The position numbers and the translations under genes were made by a program. From positions 1 through 52,922 of the forward strand of contig JAEYAO010000087.1 in the NCBI GenBank assembly GCA_023456105.1: a stretch of DNA of 52,922 bases, given 5' to 3'. The DNA comes from Pseudomonadota bacterium (GTDB lineage Bacteria > Pseudomonadota > Alphaproteobacteria > Caulobacterales > Caulobacteraceae). This document shows positions 31,574-41,935 of the stretch, in pieces (within the stretch, counting starts at the first letter, position 1; every line of letters begins with the position of its first letter). The notes under the pieces were generated by a model. The model saw only the letters and a list, made by a program, of their open reading frames with translations. It ran no database searches and had not been told where the DNA came from.

Positions 31574-33790
31574 ATGACCGACGCCGCCATCCACGACGCC
31601 ACCCGAGGTCAGGAGGTGCCCGCCTCGCGCGCGCCGCAGCTGGCGCTGAGCGAAGACCTGATGGCCTCGCCGGAGCGGTTCTTCAATCGCGAGACCTCGT
31701 GGCTGGCCTTCAACGAGCGCGTGCTGGAGGAGGCCGCCAATCCCCAGCACCCGCTGCTGGAGCGGCTGCGCTTCCTGTCCATCTCGGCCAACAATCTGGA
31801 CGAGTTCTTCATGACGCGCGTGGCGGGCCTGAAGGGTCAGTTGCGCGAGCGGGTTCGCGTGCTGTCGGCCGACGGTCTGTCGCCGGCCGAGCAGCTGGAG
31901 CGGATCAACATCGCCGCCGGCCAGCTGATGGCGGAACAGCAGGTGCGCTGGCGTCAGCTGCGGCGTGAACTGGCGGACTGCGCCATCGAGGTGGTCAGCG
32001 GCGGACGCCTGACCAAGACCGAGCGGGACCGCCTGGAGCCCGAGTTCCTGAACCAGCTGTTCGCCATCCTGACGCCGCTGGCCATCGACCCCGCGCACCC
32101 TTTTCCTTTTCTGCCCAATCTCGGCTTCTCGCTGGCGTTGAAGCTGCGGCGCAAGGGGGAGAGCCGCACCTTCTACGCCCTGGTTCCGGTGCCGACCCAG
32201 GTGCGACGGTTCTGGGCTCTGCCGGTGGACGGCCGATCGGCGAAGGGCCGCCAGCGCTTTGTGTCGCTGGAGGACATGCTGGTCCTGTTCATCGACCACC
32301 TGTTTCCCGGTTGCGAGGTGCTGGAAAAGGGCGTTCTGCGCCTGATCCGCGATTCCGACATCGAGATCGAGGAGGAGGCTGAAGACCTGGTGCTGGAGTT
32401 CGAGGAGGCGCTGAAGCAACGTCGGCTCGGCTCGGTCGTGCGGGTCAAGATCGAGGCCTCCATGCCGCCTGACCTGCGCGACTTCATTGTGGAGGAACTG
32501 CAGGCCGCGCCCCAGGACGTGGTGCTGGTCGACGGCATGCTGGGCCTGGCGCAACTGAGTGAACTCATTCCGCCAGACCGGTCGGAGCTGAAGTTCAGGG
32601 GTCATGAACCCCGTTACCCTGAGCGCGTGCGCGACAATGGCGGCGACATCTTCGCGGCCGTGCGCGAAAAGGACATGCTGATCCACCACCCGTTCGAGAG
32701 CTTCGACGTGGTGGTCCAGTTCCTGCGCCAGGCGGCGCGCGATCCCAACGTCCTGGCGATCAAGCAGACGCTGTACCGCACCTCCAAGGACAGCCCCATC
32801 GTCGCCGCCCTTATCGAGGCGGCCGAGAACGGCAAGAACGTCACCGCCCTGGTCGAGCTGAAGGCGCGCTTCGACGAGGAGGCCAATCTGCGCTGGGCCC
32901 GCGCCATGGAGCGCGCCGGCGTCCACGTCGTCTTCGGCTTCGTCGAATACAAGACCCACGCCAAGCTGAGCGTGGTGGTGCGCCGCGAGGGCGAGGGCCT
33001 GAAGACCTATTGCCACTTCGGAACCGGCAACTACCATCCCGTTACGGCCAAGATATACACTGACCTGTCGCTGTTCAGCTCGGATCCCGTGTTGGGCCGC
33101 GACGCCAGCCGGGTGTTCAACTACATCACCGGCTACGCCACGCCGGACAAGCTGGAGGCGCTGGTCGTCTCGCCGCTGAACATGAAGTCCACGCTGATCG
33201 AGCTGATCGGCAAGGAGATGTCGGCCGCCGCCATGGGCAAGCCGGCGGCCATCTGGGTCAAGCTGAATTCGCTGGTGGACCCGGAGATCATCGACGCCCT
33301 GTACCGCGCCAGCCAATGGGGTGTGCGCATTGACCTGGTGGTGCGCGGCATCTGCTGCCTGCGGCCAGGCGTGCCGGGTCTGTCGGAGAACATTCGGGTC
33401 AAGTCCATCGTCGGCCGCTTCCTGGAGCACAGCCGCATCGTTGCCTTCGCCAACGGCCAGGACCTGCCCAGCGACAAGGCCAAGGTGTTCATCTCCTCGG
33501 CCGACTGGATGCCGCGCAATCTGGACCGCCGCGTCGAGCTGATGACGCCCATCCGGAATGCAACGGTGCACGATCAGGTTCTGGACCAGATCATGGTCGC
33601 AAACCTCAAGGACGATGCGCAAAGCTGGGTGCTGGACGCCGCCGGACGCTATACGCGTGTCCAGCCGGTCGATCCCGACCGGCCCTTCTCGGCGCACAAG
33701 TATTTCATGACCAATCCCAGCCTGTCCGGTCGCGGCCGCAAGGTGAAGACGCGCCCCGAAGAGCTCCGGCTCGAGCCGCCCGTCCGCTGA
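31574..33790 (+). CDS. ppk: Polyphosphate kinase 1
   Basis: Reversibly polymerises phosphate from ATP into polyphosphate; 738 residues. Family marks are RFFNRETSWLAFNERVLEEA near the N-terminus, LFIDHLFPGCEV, HHPFESFDVVVQFLRQAARDPNVLAIKQTLYRT, the YCHFGTGNYHPVTAKIYTDLSLF segment with the phosphohistidine region, and RGICCLRPGVPGLSENIRVKSIVGRFLEHSRI. Its stop TGA shares one base with the ppx ATG, so synthesis and degradation enzymes are coupled. Confidence 0.96.
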   Translation: MTDAAIHDATRGQEVPASRAPQLALSEDLMASPERFFNRETSWLAFNERVLEEAANPQHPLLERLRFLSISANNLDEFFMTRVAGLKGQLRERVRVLSADGLSPAEQLERINIAAGQLMAEQQVRWRQLRRELADCAIEVVSGGRLTKTERDRLEPEFLNQLFAILTPLAIDPAHPFPFLPNLGFSLALKLRRKGESRTFYALVPVPTQVRRFWALPVDGRSAKGRQRFVSLEDMLVLFIDHLFPGCEVLEKGVLRLIRDSDIEIEEEAEDLVLEFEEALKQRRLGSVVRVKIEASMPPDLRDFIVEELQAAPQDVVLVDGMLGLAQLSELIPPDRSELKFRGHEPRYPERVRDNGGDIFAAVREKDMLIHHPFESFDVVVQFLRQAARDPNVLAIKQTLYRTSKDSPIVAALIEAAENGKNVTALVELKARFDEEANLRWARAMERAGVHVVFGFVEYKTHAKLSVVVRREGEGLKTYCHFGTGNYHPVTAKIYTDLSLFSSDPVLGRDASRVFNYITGYATPDKLEALVVSPLNMKSTLIELIGKEMSAAAMGKPAAIWVKLNSLVDPEIIDALYRASQWGVRIDLVVRGICCLRPGVPGLSENIRVKSIVGRFLEHSRIVAFANGQDLPSDKAKVFISSADWMPRNLDRRVELMTPIRNATVHDQVLDQIMVANLKDDAQSWVLDAAGRYTRVQPVDPDRPFSAHKYFMTNPSLSGRGRKVKTRPEELRLEPPVR

Positions 33791-35274
33791 TGCCCGACAT
33801 CACCCCGCCGCGCGACATCGCGGCCATCGACATCGGCTCAAACTCGGTGCGCCTTGTCCTCTACCGGCTGGAAGGCCGCGCGATCTGGACCGTGTTCAAC
33901 GAAAAGGTGCTGGCGGGTCTCGGGCGGGATCTGCCCGTCACCGGCCGCCTCTCCGCCGACGGTCTGCCCATGGCGATGACCGCTCTGCGCCGCTTCGCCG
34001 CCGTGCTTGAGGGCGTGCGCCCGGAGAAGACCCTGATCGCCGCCACCGCCGCCGTGCGCGAAGCCGCGGACGGGCCGGAGTTCTGCGAACGCGTCGCCGC
34101 CGAGACTGGGCTGAAGATCCGTGTCCTGTCGGGCGAGGAGGAAGCGCGCTACGCCGCGCTCGGGGTGCTGGCCGGCGCGCCTCGCGCCAGAGGCGTCTCG
34201 GCCGACATGGGCGGCGCCAGTCTGGAGCTGACCCGACTGAACGGACACGGCGTGGAGGGCGGCGTGACCCTGCCGCTCGGCCCCTTTGCCCTCGCCGACG
34301 GCAAGCCGTTCGACGCGGCGCGCATCCGGGCCCGCATCGACGAGCGGCTGTCCGCCGTCGCCGCCGACTTCCGCACCGAGCGTCTCTACGCCGTCGGGGG
34401 CGCCTGGCGCACCCTGGCTCAGGTGCAGATGCGGCTGAAGGACTATCCGCTGCACGTCGTGCATCAGTACGAGATGACGGCGGACGAGGCGCTGGAAGCC
34501 GCTCAGATGGTGGCTCAACAGCCCAGGCAAGCGCTTGAGCGGCAGCCGGGCGTATCCAGAAAGCGCGCGGAGACCCTGCCCTACGCAGCCCTGGTGCTGG
34601 AAGGTCTGATCCGGCATCTGGGTCTTCGCACGGTCGAGGTCTCGGCCTGGGGCGTGCGCGAGGGGCTGCTGTTCGAGCAGCTGGACGCGCCGGAAAAAGC
34701 GGCCGATCCCCTGCTGGCCGGTTGCGCCGCGCTGGGCGGACGGCAAGGCATCTCGCCTGCTCTGCCGGGAGCGCTGAATGGATGGATCGCCGACATCGTG
34801 GCGGCGCTGCCGGCGGCGTTCGGCGCCGAGCGCGACCGGGTGCTGACGGACGCCGCTTGTCGCCTGGCGGACCTTGGTGCGCGCCTGCATCCGGACCACC
34901 GCCTGGAACTGGTGTTCGACCAGGTGCTGCGCGCCCCGGTGCCGGGCCAGAGCCATGCCGAGCGCGCCTTTTTGGCGGTTGCGGTCAACGCCCGCTATGG
35001 CGGCCCGGCGGCCACGCCCGAGCCGCAGACCATCGCGCGCCTGTTGGACGAGCGGTCCGCACGGCGCGCCCGCGCCCTGGGGCTGGCGATCCGGCTGGCA
35101 TGCGACCTGTCGGGCCGATCGCCGCAGCTGCTGGCGAACGCCAGCGCGGGTGTGGGCGATGGAGCGCTACGGCTCCAGGCGCGTCCCGGCTACGCCGACG
35201 TGCTGCTGGGCGAACAGACTCGCAAGCGGGCCAGGGCCCTGGCCGAGGCCATGGGCGTGGAACTCAGCATCTAA
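33790..35274 (+). CDS. ppx: Exopolyphosphatase (Ppx/GppA family)
   Basis: A 494-residue actin-like ATPase-fold phosphatase that removes terminal phosphates from polyphosphate or pppGpp. The opening IAAIDIGSNSVRLVLYRLEG is the phosphate-1 motif, SGEEEARYAALGV and SADMGGASLELTRL are the next loops, and a helical C-terminal domain follows from about residue 310. It overlaps ppk by one base. Ppx and GppA activities cannot be told apart by eye; linkage to ppk favours Ppx. It converges with rnd across 42 bases. Confidence 0.92.
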   Translation: MPDITPPRDIAAIDIGSNSVRLVLYRLEGRAIWTVFNEKVLAGLGRDLPVTGRLSADGLPMAMTALRRFAAVLEGVRPEKTLIAATAAVREAADGPEFCERVAAETGLKIRVLSGEEEARYAALGVLAGAPRARGVSADMGGASLELTRLNGHGVEGGVTLPLGPFALADGKPFDAARIRARIDERLSAVAADFRTERLYAVGGAWRTLAQVQMRLKDYPLHVVHQYEMTADEALEAAQMVAQQPRQALERQPGVSRKRAETLPYAALVLEGLIRHLGLRTVEVSAWGVREGLLFEQLDAPEKAADPLLAGCAALGGRQGISPALPGALNGWIADIVAALPAAFGAERDRVLTDAACRLADLGARLHPDHRLELVFDQVLRAPVPGQSHAERAFLAVAVNARYGGPAATPEPQTIARLLDERSARRARALGLAIRLACDLSGRSPQLLANASAGVGDGALRLQARPGYADVLLGEQTRKRARALAEAMGVELSI

Positions 35275-35316
35275 GGCGCTCCCCGCCTCCCGTCGCGGTG
35301 AACAGAGTTCCCGCCG

Positions 35317-36468
35317 TCAGCCCTCGATCTCGACCACCTCGACGCGTGCGCCGTTCAGGACCAGAGCGATTTCGCCGCGCTTCAGCTTCAGGGCGTCCTC
35401 GCCGAACAGTTGACGGCGCCAGCCCTTCATCGCCTCGACCTCGGCCGCGTCGCTGAGCGCGATCTTCTCCAGGTCCGAGACGGTGGCGATCAGTTTGGAG
35501 GCGACGCCGGCGTTGTCGCTCTTGGCCTTCAGCAGCACCTTCAGAAGCTCCACCACCGAGGGCGGCGCCGGCTGGTTGTGGGCGGGGCGGTCCATCTTCG
35601 GCGCATGCGCCTCCGGGTCGGCCAGGACGCGCTTCAGCTCTTCCGTGAGCTCGAGCCCCAGACGCGAGCCGCCGAAGCCCTTGGGAACCGAACGCAGGCG
35701 GTTGAAGGCGTCGGGATCGGTCGGCGCCTGCTGGGCGATCTCGTCGACGCCTTCGTCCTTCAGGATACGGCCGCGAGGCTGGTCGCGCTCCTGCGCCGCC
35801 CGCTCGCGCCACACGGCGACGGCCTTGAAGGCGGCGAGATACTTCGCCGAGAACTTCTTGGGCCGCAGCCGCTTCCAGGCGTTTTCGGGATCGGTGTCGT
35901 AGAGCGCGGGGTCCGTCAGACCCTCCATCTCGGACATGACCCAATCCAGCCGCCCTTCCTTGTGCAGGCGATCGCGCAGCTTGGGGTACAGGGCCGCCAG
36001 GTGCGTCACGTCGCCCAGCGCATAGGTCAGCTGATTGTCCGACAGCGGGCGGCGGGCCCAGTCGGTGAAGCGGCTTCCCTTGTCCAGGTCAATCTTCAGC
36101 GTCTGGCGCACCAGCGAATCATAGGCCACCTGCTCGCCGAAGCCCGCCGCCATGGCCGCGACCTGGGTGTCGAACAGCGGCCGCGGCATGGCGCCCAGCC
36201 GCACGAAGATCTCCACGTCCTGGCGACAGGCGTGGAAGACCTTGACGATGTTCGGGTCGCGCAGGATCTCGAGGAACGGCTCCAGGTCCAGCCCGTCTGC
36301 CATCGGATCGATGATGCCGGCGTATTCGGTCGAAGCCGCCTGGATCAGGCACAGCTTGGGCCAGTAGGTCGTCTCGCGCATGAACTCGGTGTCGACCGCG
36401 ATGAAAGGCGCGTCGGACAGGCGGGCGCAGAACTCGGCCAGCGCCTCATTGGTGGTGATCGGCGTCAT
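35317..36468 (-). CDS. rnd: Ribonuclease D
   Basis: A 3'-5' exoribonuclease for tRNA and small-RNA maturation; 383 residues. The DEDD active site is visible: D26 and E28 in FIAVDTEFMRETTYW, then VKVFHACRQDVEIF and the YALGDVTHLAALY segment. An HRDC domain follows (about 210-290), with a second helical HRDC-like region to the end. The promoter GCTATAGC lies so close to ATG 36468 that the mRNA may be leaderless. It is divergent from purM by 80 bases. Confidence 0.95.
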   Translation of the reverse strand: MTPITTNEALAEFCARLSDAPFIAVDTEFMRETTYWPKLCLIQAASTEYAGIIDPMADGLDLEPFLEILRDPNIVKVFHACRQDVEIFVRLGAMPRPLFDTQVAAMAAGFGEQVAYDSLVRQTLKIDLDKGSRFTDWARRPLSDNQLTYALGDVTHLAALYPKLRDRLHKEGRLDWVMSEMEGLTDPALYDTDPENAWKRLRPKKFSAKYLAAFKAVAVWRERAAQERDQPRGRILKDEGVDEIAQQAPTDPDAFNRLRSVPKGFGGSRLGLELTEELKRVLADPEAHAPKMDRPAHNQPAPPSVVELLKVLLKAKSDNAGVASKLIATVSDLEKIALSDAAEVEAMKGWRRQLFGEDALKLKRGEIALVLNGARVEVVEIEG

Positions 36469-36474
36469 TCCGGT

Positions 36475-36505
36475 GCTATAGCGCGGCGCGACCGCGTTGT
36501 GGCAA
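36475..36505 (-). promoter_or_regulatory. Candidate rnd promoter
   Basis: On the minus strand TTGCCA (36505-36500) and TATAGC (36480-36475) form a possible -35/-10 pair with a long 19-base spacer. The -10 sits in the palindrome GCTATAGC, close to the Caulobacter consensus GCTANAWC. Initiation about seven bases downstream would fall on the A of the rnd start codon. Confidence 0.4.
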
Positions 36506-36548
36506 GACGCCGCGACACATTTCCGCCTTCCGATTCAGGCCGTGACCC

Positions 36549-37585
<1,037 letters not shown>

Positions 37586-37589
<4 letters not shown>

Positions 37590-38167
37590 GGAAGCGCCGC
37601 GTCGCCGTCCTGATCTCGGGCGCGGGCTCCAACATGGCGGCCCTGATCGACGCAGGGCTTGCGCCGGACACCGCCTTTGAAGTGGTTCTGGTGGTGTCCA
37701 ACATCGAAGACGCGGGCGGCCTTGCGGTGGCGCAGGCCAAGCGCGTCGAGGCCGTGGCCGTGCCCCACGCCGCCTTCGGCAAGGACCGATCAGCACACGA
37801 ACAAGCCATCGACGCTGAACTCCAAGCCCACGGCATCGAGGTCGTCGCGCTGGCAGGCTACATGAGGGTGCTGACGCCGTGGCTGGTCGGCGCCTGGGGC
37901 GGGCGCATGATCAACATCCACCCCAGCCTTCTGCCCCTCTATCCTGGTCTGGACACCCACGCCCGCGCCATCGCCGCCGGTGACACGGAGGCGGGCTGCA
38001 CCGTTCACGGCGTGACCGAGGGCGTCGACGAGGGGCCGATCCTGGGCCAGGTGCGCGTGCCCGTCCTGCCCGACGACACGCCCGCGTCGCTGGCCGAGCG
38101 GGTCAAGACCGCGGAACATCGGCTGTATCCGCGCGTGCTGCACGCTGTCTGCGACACGCTCGACTGA
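37586..38167 (+). CDS. purN: Phosphoribosylglycinamide formyltransferase
   Basis: Transfers a formyl group from 10-formyl-THF to GAR; 193 residues. The N-terminal VAVLISGAGSNMAALI binds the nucleotide. The catalytic asparagine and histidine lie in the MINIHPSLLPLYPGLDTHARAI segment, with the aspartate of GVTEGVDEGPI. It starts with ATG 37586 overlapping purM by four bases, and ends just before a strong terminator. Confidence 0.97.
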
Positions 38168-38175
38168 CACGCACG

Positions 38176-38209
38176 AAAGCGGCCCCGGAGAGAACTCCGG
38201 GGCCGCTTT
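38176..38209 (+). terminator. Intrinsic terminator after purN
   Basis: A perfect 15-base stem (AAAGCGGCCCCGGAG paired with CTCCGGGGCCGCTTT) closes on an AGAA tetraloop and is followed by GTTTC. It starts nine bases past the purN stop. The A-rich left arm also makes it partly usable from the opposite strand. Confidence 0.88.
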
Positions 38210-38235
38210 GTTTCAGCCTTGCGGCCGAGGACGTC

Positions 38236-38436
38236 TTAGCGCGGGGTGGTCGCCGCGCCGGCCACGCCGCCGATGGCCGCGCCGGCCACGGTCGAACCGG
38301 TGTTGCCGCCCAGCACTTGGCCGGCGACGGCGCCGCCCAGGGCGCCGCTGGCGGCGCGTTGTTACATGGTCTGGCCGCAGGCGGCCAGCAGGGCCACGAC
38401 GCCGACGACGGGCGCGAGCTTGATGAGGGTCTTCAT
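38236..38436 (-). pseudogene. Glycine-zipper lipoprotein gene interrupted by a TAA at codon 25
   Basis: Reading from ATG 38436 (GGAG eight bases upstream) gives a lipoprotein signal MKTLIKLAPVVGVVALLAAC with lipobox LAAC at C20, then GQTM and an in-frame TAA at 38364-38362. The same frame continues QRAASGALGGAVAGQVLGG and a further glycine-zipper stretch ending ATTPR at a proper TAA (38236-38238), 67 codons in all. A single change (for example CAA or TAC to TAA) explains the break. Ribosome-binding site and frame are otherwise intact, so the loss looks recent, or it is a sequencing error. The 24-residue remnant is unlikely to function. Confidence 0.8.
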
Positions 38437-38482
38437 AGTCAGTCTCCTGGGGAGGATGAGTTCCGATAGCACCCAAATGAAA

Positions 38483-38512
38483 TGGCCCGCCCCCGGTTCC
38501 GAGGGCGGGCCA
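38483..38512 (-). terminator. Intrinsic terminator after ndk
   Basis: TGGCCCGCCC at 38483-38492 pairs with GGGCGGGCCA at 38503-38512. Read on the minus strand it is followed by a T-rich ATTTCATTT run, as expected for termination of ndk, whose stop is 23 bases upstream. Confidence 0.8.
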
Positions 38513-38535
38513 TATTGTCACGGTTGATGAACGGA

Positions 38536-38955
38536 TCAGCCGACGATCTGGTCGTCGGTGAAGAACTGCTCGATCTCGATCTTGGCGTTGTCCAGCGAAT
38601 CCGAACCGTGCACCGAGTTCTCGCCGATCGACAGGGCGAACTGCTTGCGGATGGTGCCTTCGGCGGCCTGTTCCGGGTTGGTCGCGCCCATCACTTCGCG
38701 GTACTTGGCGACGGCGTTGTCGCCTTCCAGCACCTGCACCACGACCGGCTCGGCCGTCATCTGCGACACCAGCTCGCCATAGAAGGGGCGTTCGGCGTGC
38801 ACTTCGTAGAATTTCTTGGCCTGGGCGTCGGTCAGCTTGACGCGGCGCTGGGCGACGATGCGCAGGCCGGCGTCCTCGATCACGGCGTTGATCTTGCCGG
38901 TCAGGTTGCGACGGGTGGCGTCGGGCTTGATGATCGAGAAGGTGCGTTCGGTCAT
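38536..38955 (-). CDS. ndk: Nucleoside diphosphate kinase
   Basis: Balances NTP and dNTP pools by phosphate transfer through a phosphohistidine; 139 residues. The start MTERTFSIIKPDATRRNLTGKI is canonical and the active-site histidine is H116 in GENSVHGSDS. The YREVMGATNPEQAAEGTIRKQF segment is also diagnostic. ATG 38955 is chosen for the conserved start. It has a good promoter upstream and a terminator downstream, so it is a single-gene unit divergent from the ABC-F gene. Confidence 0.97.
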   Translation of the reverse strand: MTERTFSIIKPDATRRNLTGKINAVIEDAGLRIVAQRRVKLTDAQAKKFYEVHAERPFYGELVSQMTAEPVVVQVLEGDNAVAKYREVMGATNPEQAAEGTIRKQFALSIGENSVHGSDSLDNAKIEIEQFFTDDQIVG

Positions 38956-38992
38956 GGGGGTGACTTCTTGTTGGGAGATTGAGGGTCGCGGG

Positions 38993-39021
38993 CTTATAGC
39001 GACGCCCTCTCCGCTTTCCAA
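38993..39021 (-). promoter_or_regulatory. Promoter of ndk
   Basis: On the minus strand TTGGAA (39021-39016) and TATAAG (38998-38993) are spaced by 17 bases. The -10 in context reads GCTATAAG. Transcription would begin about 30 bases before the ndk ATG. Confidence 0.65.
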
Positions 39022-39047
39022 TCCCGCCGCAAGGCCGCTCTCGACCC

Positions 39048-40934
39048 ATGCTCCAGATTTCCAACCTGACCTACAATGCGTGGGGCCGTCAGTTCCTCGA
39101 CGACGCTTCCGTCAGCCTGCCGCCGGGGTCCAAAGTCGGGCTGGTCGGGCGCAACGGCATCGGCAAGTCGACGCTGTTCAAGCTGATCCTGGGCGAGCTG
39201 GCCGCCAACGGCGACGAGGTGTCGCTGCCCAAGACCGCCCGCATCGGCTCGGTCGATCAGGAGCATCCGGCCACCCCGGTCAGCGTGCTGGACACCATCC
39301 TGGAGGCGGACGTCGAGCGCCACTCGCTGATGACCCGGCTGGACACCGCCGAGCCGGAGGAGATGGGCGAGATTTGGATGCGGCTGATCGAGATCGACGC
39401 AGAATCCGCCCCCGCCCGCGCCTCCGAAATCCTAGTCGGGCTGGGCTTCAGCCAGGAGGACATCCAGCGGCCGATGTCGCACTTCTCCGGCGGCTGGCGG
39501 ATGCGGGTGGCGCTGGCCGCCGCCCTGTTCGCCGAACCGGACATGCTGCTGCTGGACGAGCCGACCAACTACCTCGACCTGGAAGGCGCGCTGTGGCTCG
39601 AGGCGCGGTTGAAGAAGTATCCGCATACGGCCCTGATCATCTCGCACGACCGCGAGATGCTGAACGAGGTCTGCACCCACATCCTGCACCTGTCGAACCG
39701 CAAGCTGGAGCTCTACACCGGCAACTATGACGCCTTCGAGCAGCGCCGGGCCGAGAAGCTGCGGCTGCTGCAGGCATCGCGGGCCAAGCAGGAGGCGGAA
39801 CGCGCGCACCTGCAGTCCTTTGTGGATCGGTTCAAGGCCAAGGCGTCCAAGGCCGCGCAGGCGCAATCGCGCGTCAAGCGGCTGGCCAAGCTGCAGCCGG
39901 TTGAGCTGCCGCCCGAGGAGCGCGTCGCCCCCTTTGTCCTGCCCTCTCCGCCTCGCCCCCTGCCGCCGCCGCTGATCCGGCTGGAGCGCGCCTCGGTCGG
40001 CTACGAGCCGGGCAAGCCGATTCTGCGCGGCCTGAACCTGCGCATGGACCTGGATGACCGCATCGGCCTGCTGGGCGTCAACGGCGCGGGCAAGTCGACC
40101 TTCGCCAAGATGATCGCAAAGGCCCTGCCGATCGAAGCCGGCGAGTTCCACCGCGACGGCAAGATGCGCGTAGGCTGGTTCCACCAGCACCTGATCGAGG
40201 CCATGGACCCGACGGACACGCCGCTGGAAATCATCCGCCGCGCCATGCCGGAGGCATCGGAAAGCAGCCGTCGTTCCAAGCTGGCGCAGTTCGGCCTGCC
40301 GTTCGAGAAGCAGGAAACCAAGGTCGAGGCCCTGTCCGGGGGCGAGCGGGCGCGCCTGCTGCTGAACTTGGTGGCCATGGATGCGCCCCACATCCTGATC
40401 CTGGACGAGCCGACCAACCACCTGGACATCGACAGCCGACGCGCCCTGCTGGATGCGCTGAACGACTACAATGGCGCGGTGATCCTGATCACCCACGACC
40501 GCTCGCTGATGGAGCTGGTCGCCGACCGGCTCTGGCTTGCGGCGGACGGCACGGTGAAGCCCTTCGACGGCGACATGGACGACTATGCCAAGTTCGTGCT
40601 CGACCGCGCCAAACAGGCCGGCATGAAGCCGAGCCAGGTCAGGAACGATCCCGCGCCGGAAACGGCTCCTGCGGCCGCGCCCCCAAAGGTCGAGAAGAAG
40701 AAGGGCGGACCGTCACCCTCGACCCTTCGGCACGCGGTCAAGAAGGCTGAGGAGCGGATGAACGCCCTGACCGCCGAGCTGGCCCGCATTGACGCCGACC
40801 TGGCCGAAGCCGCCGCCCACGATTCCAAGAAGCTGGAACCCCTCACCCGCGCCCGCGCCAAGGCCCAGGCCGATCTGGACGCCGCCGAAGGCGACTGGAT
40901 GGCGGCCGAGGAGGCCTTGGCCGAGGTCGCCTGA
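39048..40934 (+). CDS. ABC-F family ATPase (YheS/Uup-like)
   Basis: A 628-residue soluble protein with two ABC domains. The first has GRNGIGKST, FSGGWRMRVALAAALF and LLLDEPTNYLD; the second has GVNGAGKST, LSGGERARLLL and LILDEPTNHLD. The linker (about 240-320) is charged and helical, as in translation-factor ABC-F proteins that bind the ribosomal E site. A C-terminal coiled-coil tail (about 560-628) resembles Uup/YheS. There are no membrane segments. The exact subfamily is not certain by eye; a resistance role is not indicated. Confidence 0.93.
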   Translation: MLQISNLTYNAWGRQFLDDASVSLPPGSKVGLVGRNGIGKSTLFKLILGELAANGDEVSLPKTARIGSVDQEHPATPVSVLDTILEADVERHSLMTRLDTAEPEEMGEIWMRLIEIDAESAPARASEILVGLGFSQEDIQRPMSHFSGGWRMRVALAAALFAEPDMLLLDEPTNYLDLEGALWLEARLKKYPHTALIISHDREMLNEVCTHILHLSNRKLELYTGNYDAFEQRRAEKLRLLQASRAKQEAERAHLQSFVDRFKAKASKAAQAQSRVKRLAKLQPVELPPEERVAPFVLPSPPRPLPPPLIRLERASVGYEPGKPILRGLNLRMDLDDRIGLLGVNGAGKSTFAKMIAKALPIEAGEFHRDGKMRVGWFHQHLIEAMDPTDTPLEIIRRAMPEASESSRRSKLAQFGLPFEKQETKVEALSGGERARLLLNLVAMDAPHILILDEPTNHLDIDSRRALLDALNDYNGAVILITHDRSLMELVADRLWLAADGTVKPFDGDMDDYAKFVLDRAKQAGMKPSQVRNDPAPETAPAAAPPKVEKKKGGPSPSTLRHAVKKAEERMNALTAELARIDADLAEAAAHDSKKLEPLTRARAKAQADLDAAEGDWMAAEEALAEVA

Positions 40935-41014
40935 TCTCGATCATTGCCGAAGCTTAATGCGGCGGCGGCCGCAAGCGTCTTGCCGAACGCTGATTGCACG
41001 GCCAAGCTCGCCTC

Positions 41015-41935
41015 ATGAACAGCGATGCCCCGGTCATCGAAACTCACGGCCTGACCAAGACCTATGGCTCGGTCAGGGCGCTGGATGGCCTGACGCTCAG
41101 CATTCCCCGCGGCGGCGTCTACGGCGTGCTGGGGCCGAACGGAGCGGGCAAGTCGACCCTGTTCCGCACCCTGCTGGGTCTGATCCGCCCGACCGAAGGC
41201 AGCGCCACCATCATGGGCGGTCCGATCGGCGATGTGAGCGCGACCCGCCGCATGGGCTCGATGATCGAGACACCGCGCTTTCCACCCTACCTGACGGCGC
41301 GCCAGGTTCTGCACTGGCTGGGCCTTGCGCACGGCGGCGTACCCGAAGCCGACATCCGGCACTGGCTGGAGCGGGTCGGCCTGACCGAGGCGGCCGATCG
41401 CAAGGTGCGCGGCTTCTCCGTCGGCATGCTGCAGCGGCTGGGCGTCGCCGCCGCCCTGATGACCCGGCCCGATCTCGTCATCCTGGATGAGCCCACCAGC
41501 GGCATGGATCCGCCGGGCATCCAGGAGATGCGCGCGCTGATCCGCGCGCTCGCGGACGACGAAGGCGTGACCATCGTCCTCGCCAGCCATCAGTTGCAGG
41601 AGGTGCAACGGGTCTGCGACCGCGTCGCCATTTTCAACAGGGGCAAGGTGGTCGCCGAAGGCCGGGTCTCGGACCTGACCGCCGCGGGCGAGCGGCTACG
41701 CCTGTCCGCCACGCCGCTGGCCCGCGTGATGGCGGTTCTGGGCGAGCGCGGGAGCCTTGATGGGGACGCCGTGCTGGCCTCGGTGCCGCGCAACGAGGCC
41801 CCCGCCCTGATCCGTGCGCTGGTGGAAGCCGGCGTCGAGATCGACGAGGCGCGCTGGGTCGGTGCGGACCTGGAAAGCGTGTTCATGACCGAAACCGGCT
41901 GGACCGGCCTGAAGGAGCCCTCCCATGCTGGCTGA
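41015..41935 (+). CDS. ABC transporter ATP-binding protein (ABC-2 / CcmA-like)
   Basis: A 306-residue ATPase with Walker A GPNGAGKST, a signature region reading FSVGMLQRLGVAAAL (SVGM replacing SGGQ), Walker B LVILDEPTSGMDP and switch histidine ASHQLQ. The C-terminal extension of about 90 residues is typical of partners of ABC-2 permeases such as BcrA-like drug or lantibiotic exporters. ATG 41015 is chosen over an upstream TTG. It overlaps the permease gene by 11 bases. The substrate is unknown. Confidence 0.92.
   Translation: MNSDAPVIETHGLTKTYGSVRALDGLTLSIPRGGVYGVLGPNGAGKSTLFRTLLGLIRPTEGSATIMGGPIGDVSATRRMGSMIETPRFPPYLTARQVLHWLGLAHGGVPEADIRHWLERVGLTEAADRKVRGFSVGMLQRLGVAAALMTRPDLVILDEPTSGMDPPGIQEMRALIRALADDEGVTIVLASHQLQEVQRVCDRVAIFNRGKVVAEGRVSDLTAAGERLRLSATPLARVMAVLGERGSLDGDAVLASVPRNEAPALIRALVEAGVEIDEARWVGADLESVFMTETGWTGLKEPSHAG

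Noticed and set aside
31379..33697. Open frame of about 770 codons antisense to ppk
   Set aside because: A shadow frame of ppk: no recognisable domain, no ribosome-binding site, and composition typical of reversed GC-rich codons.
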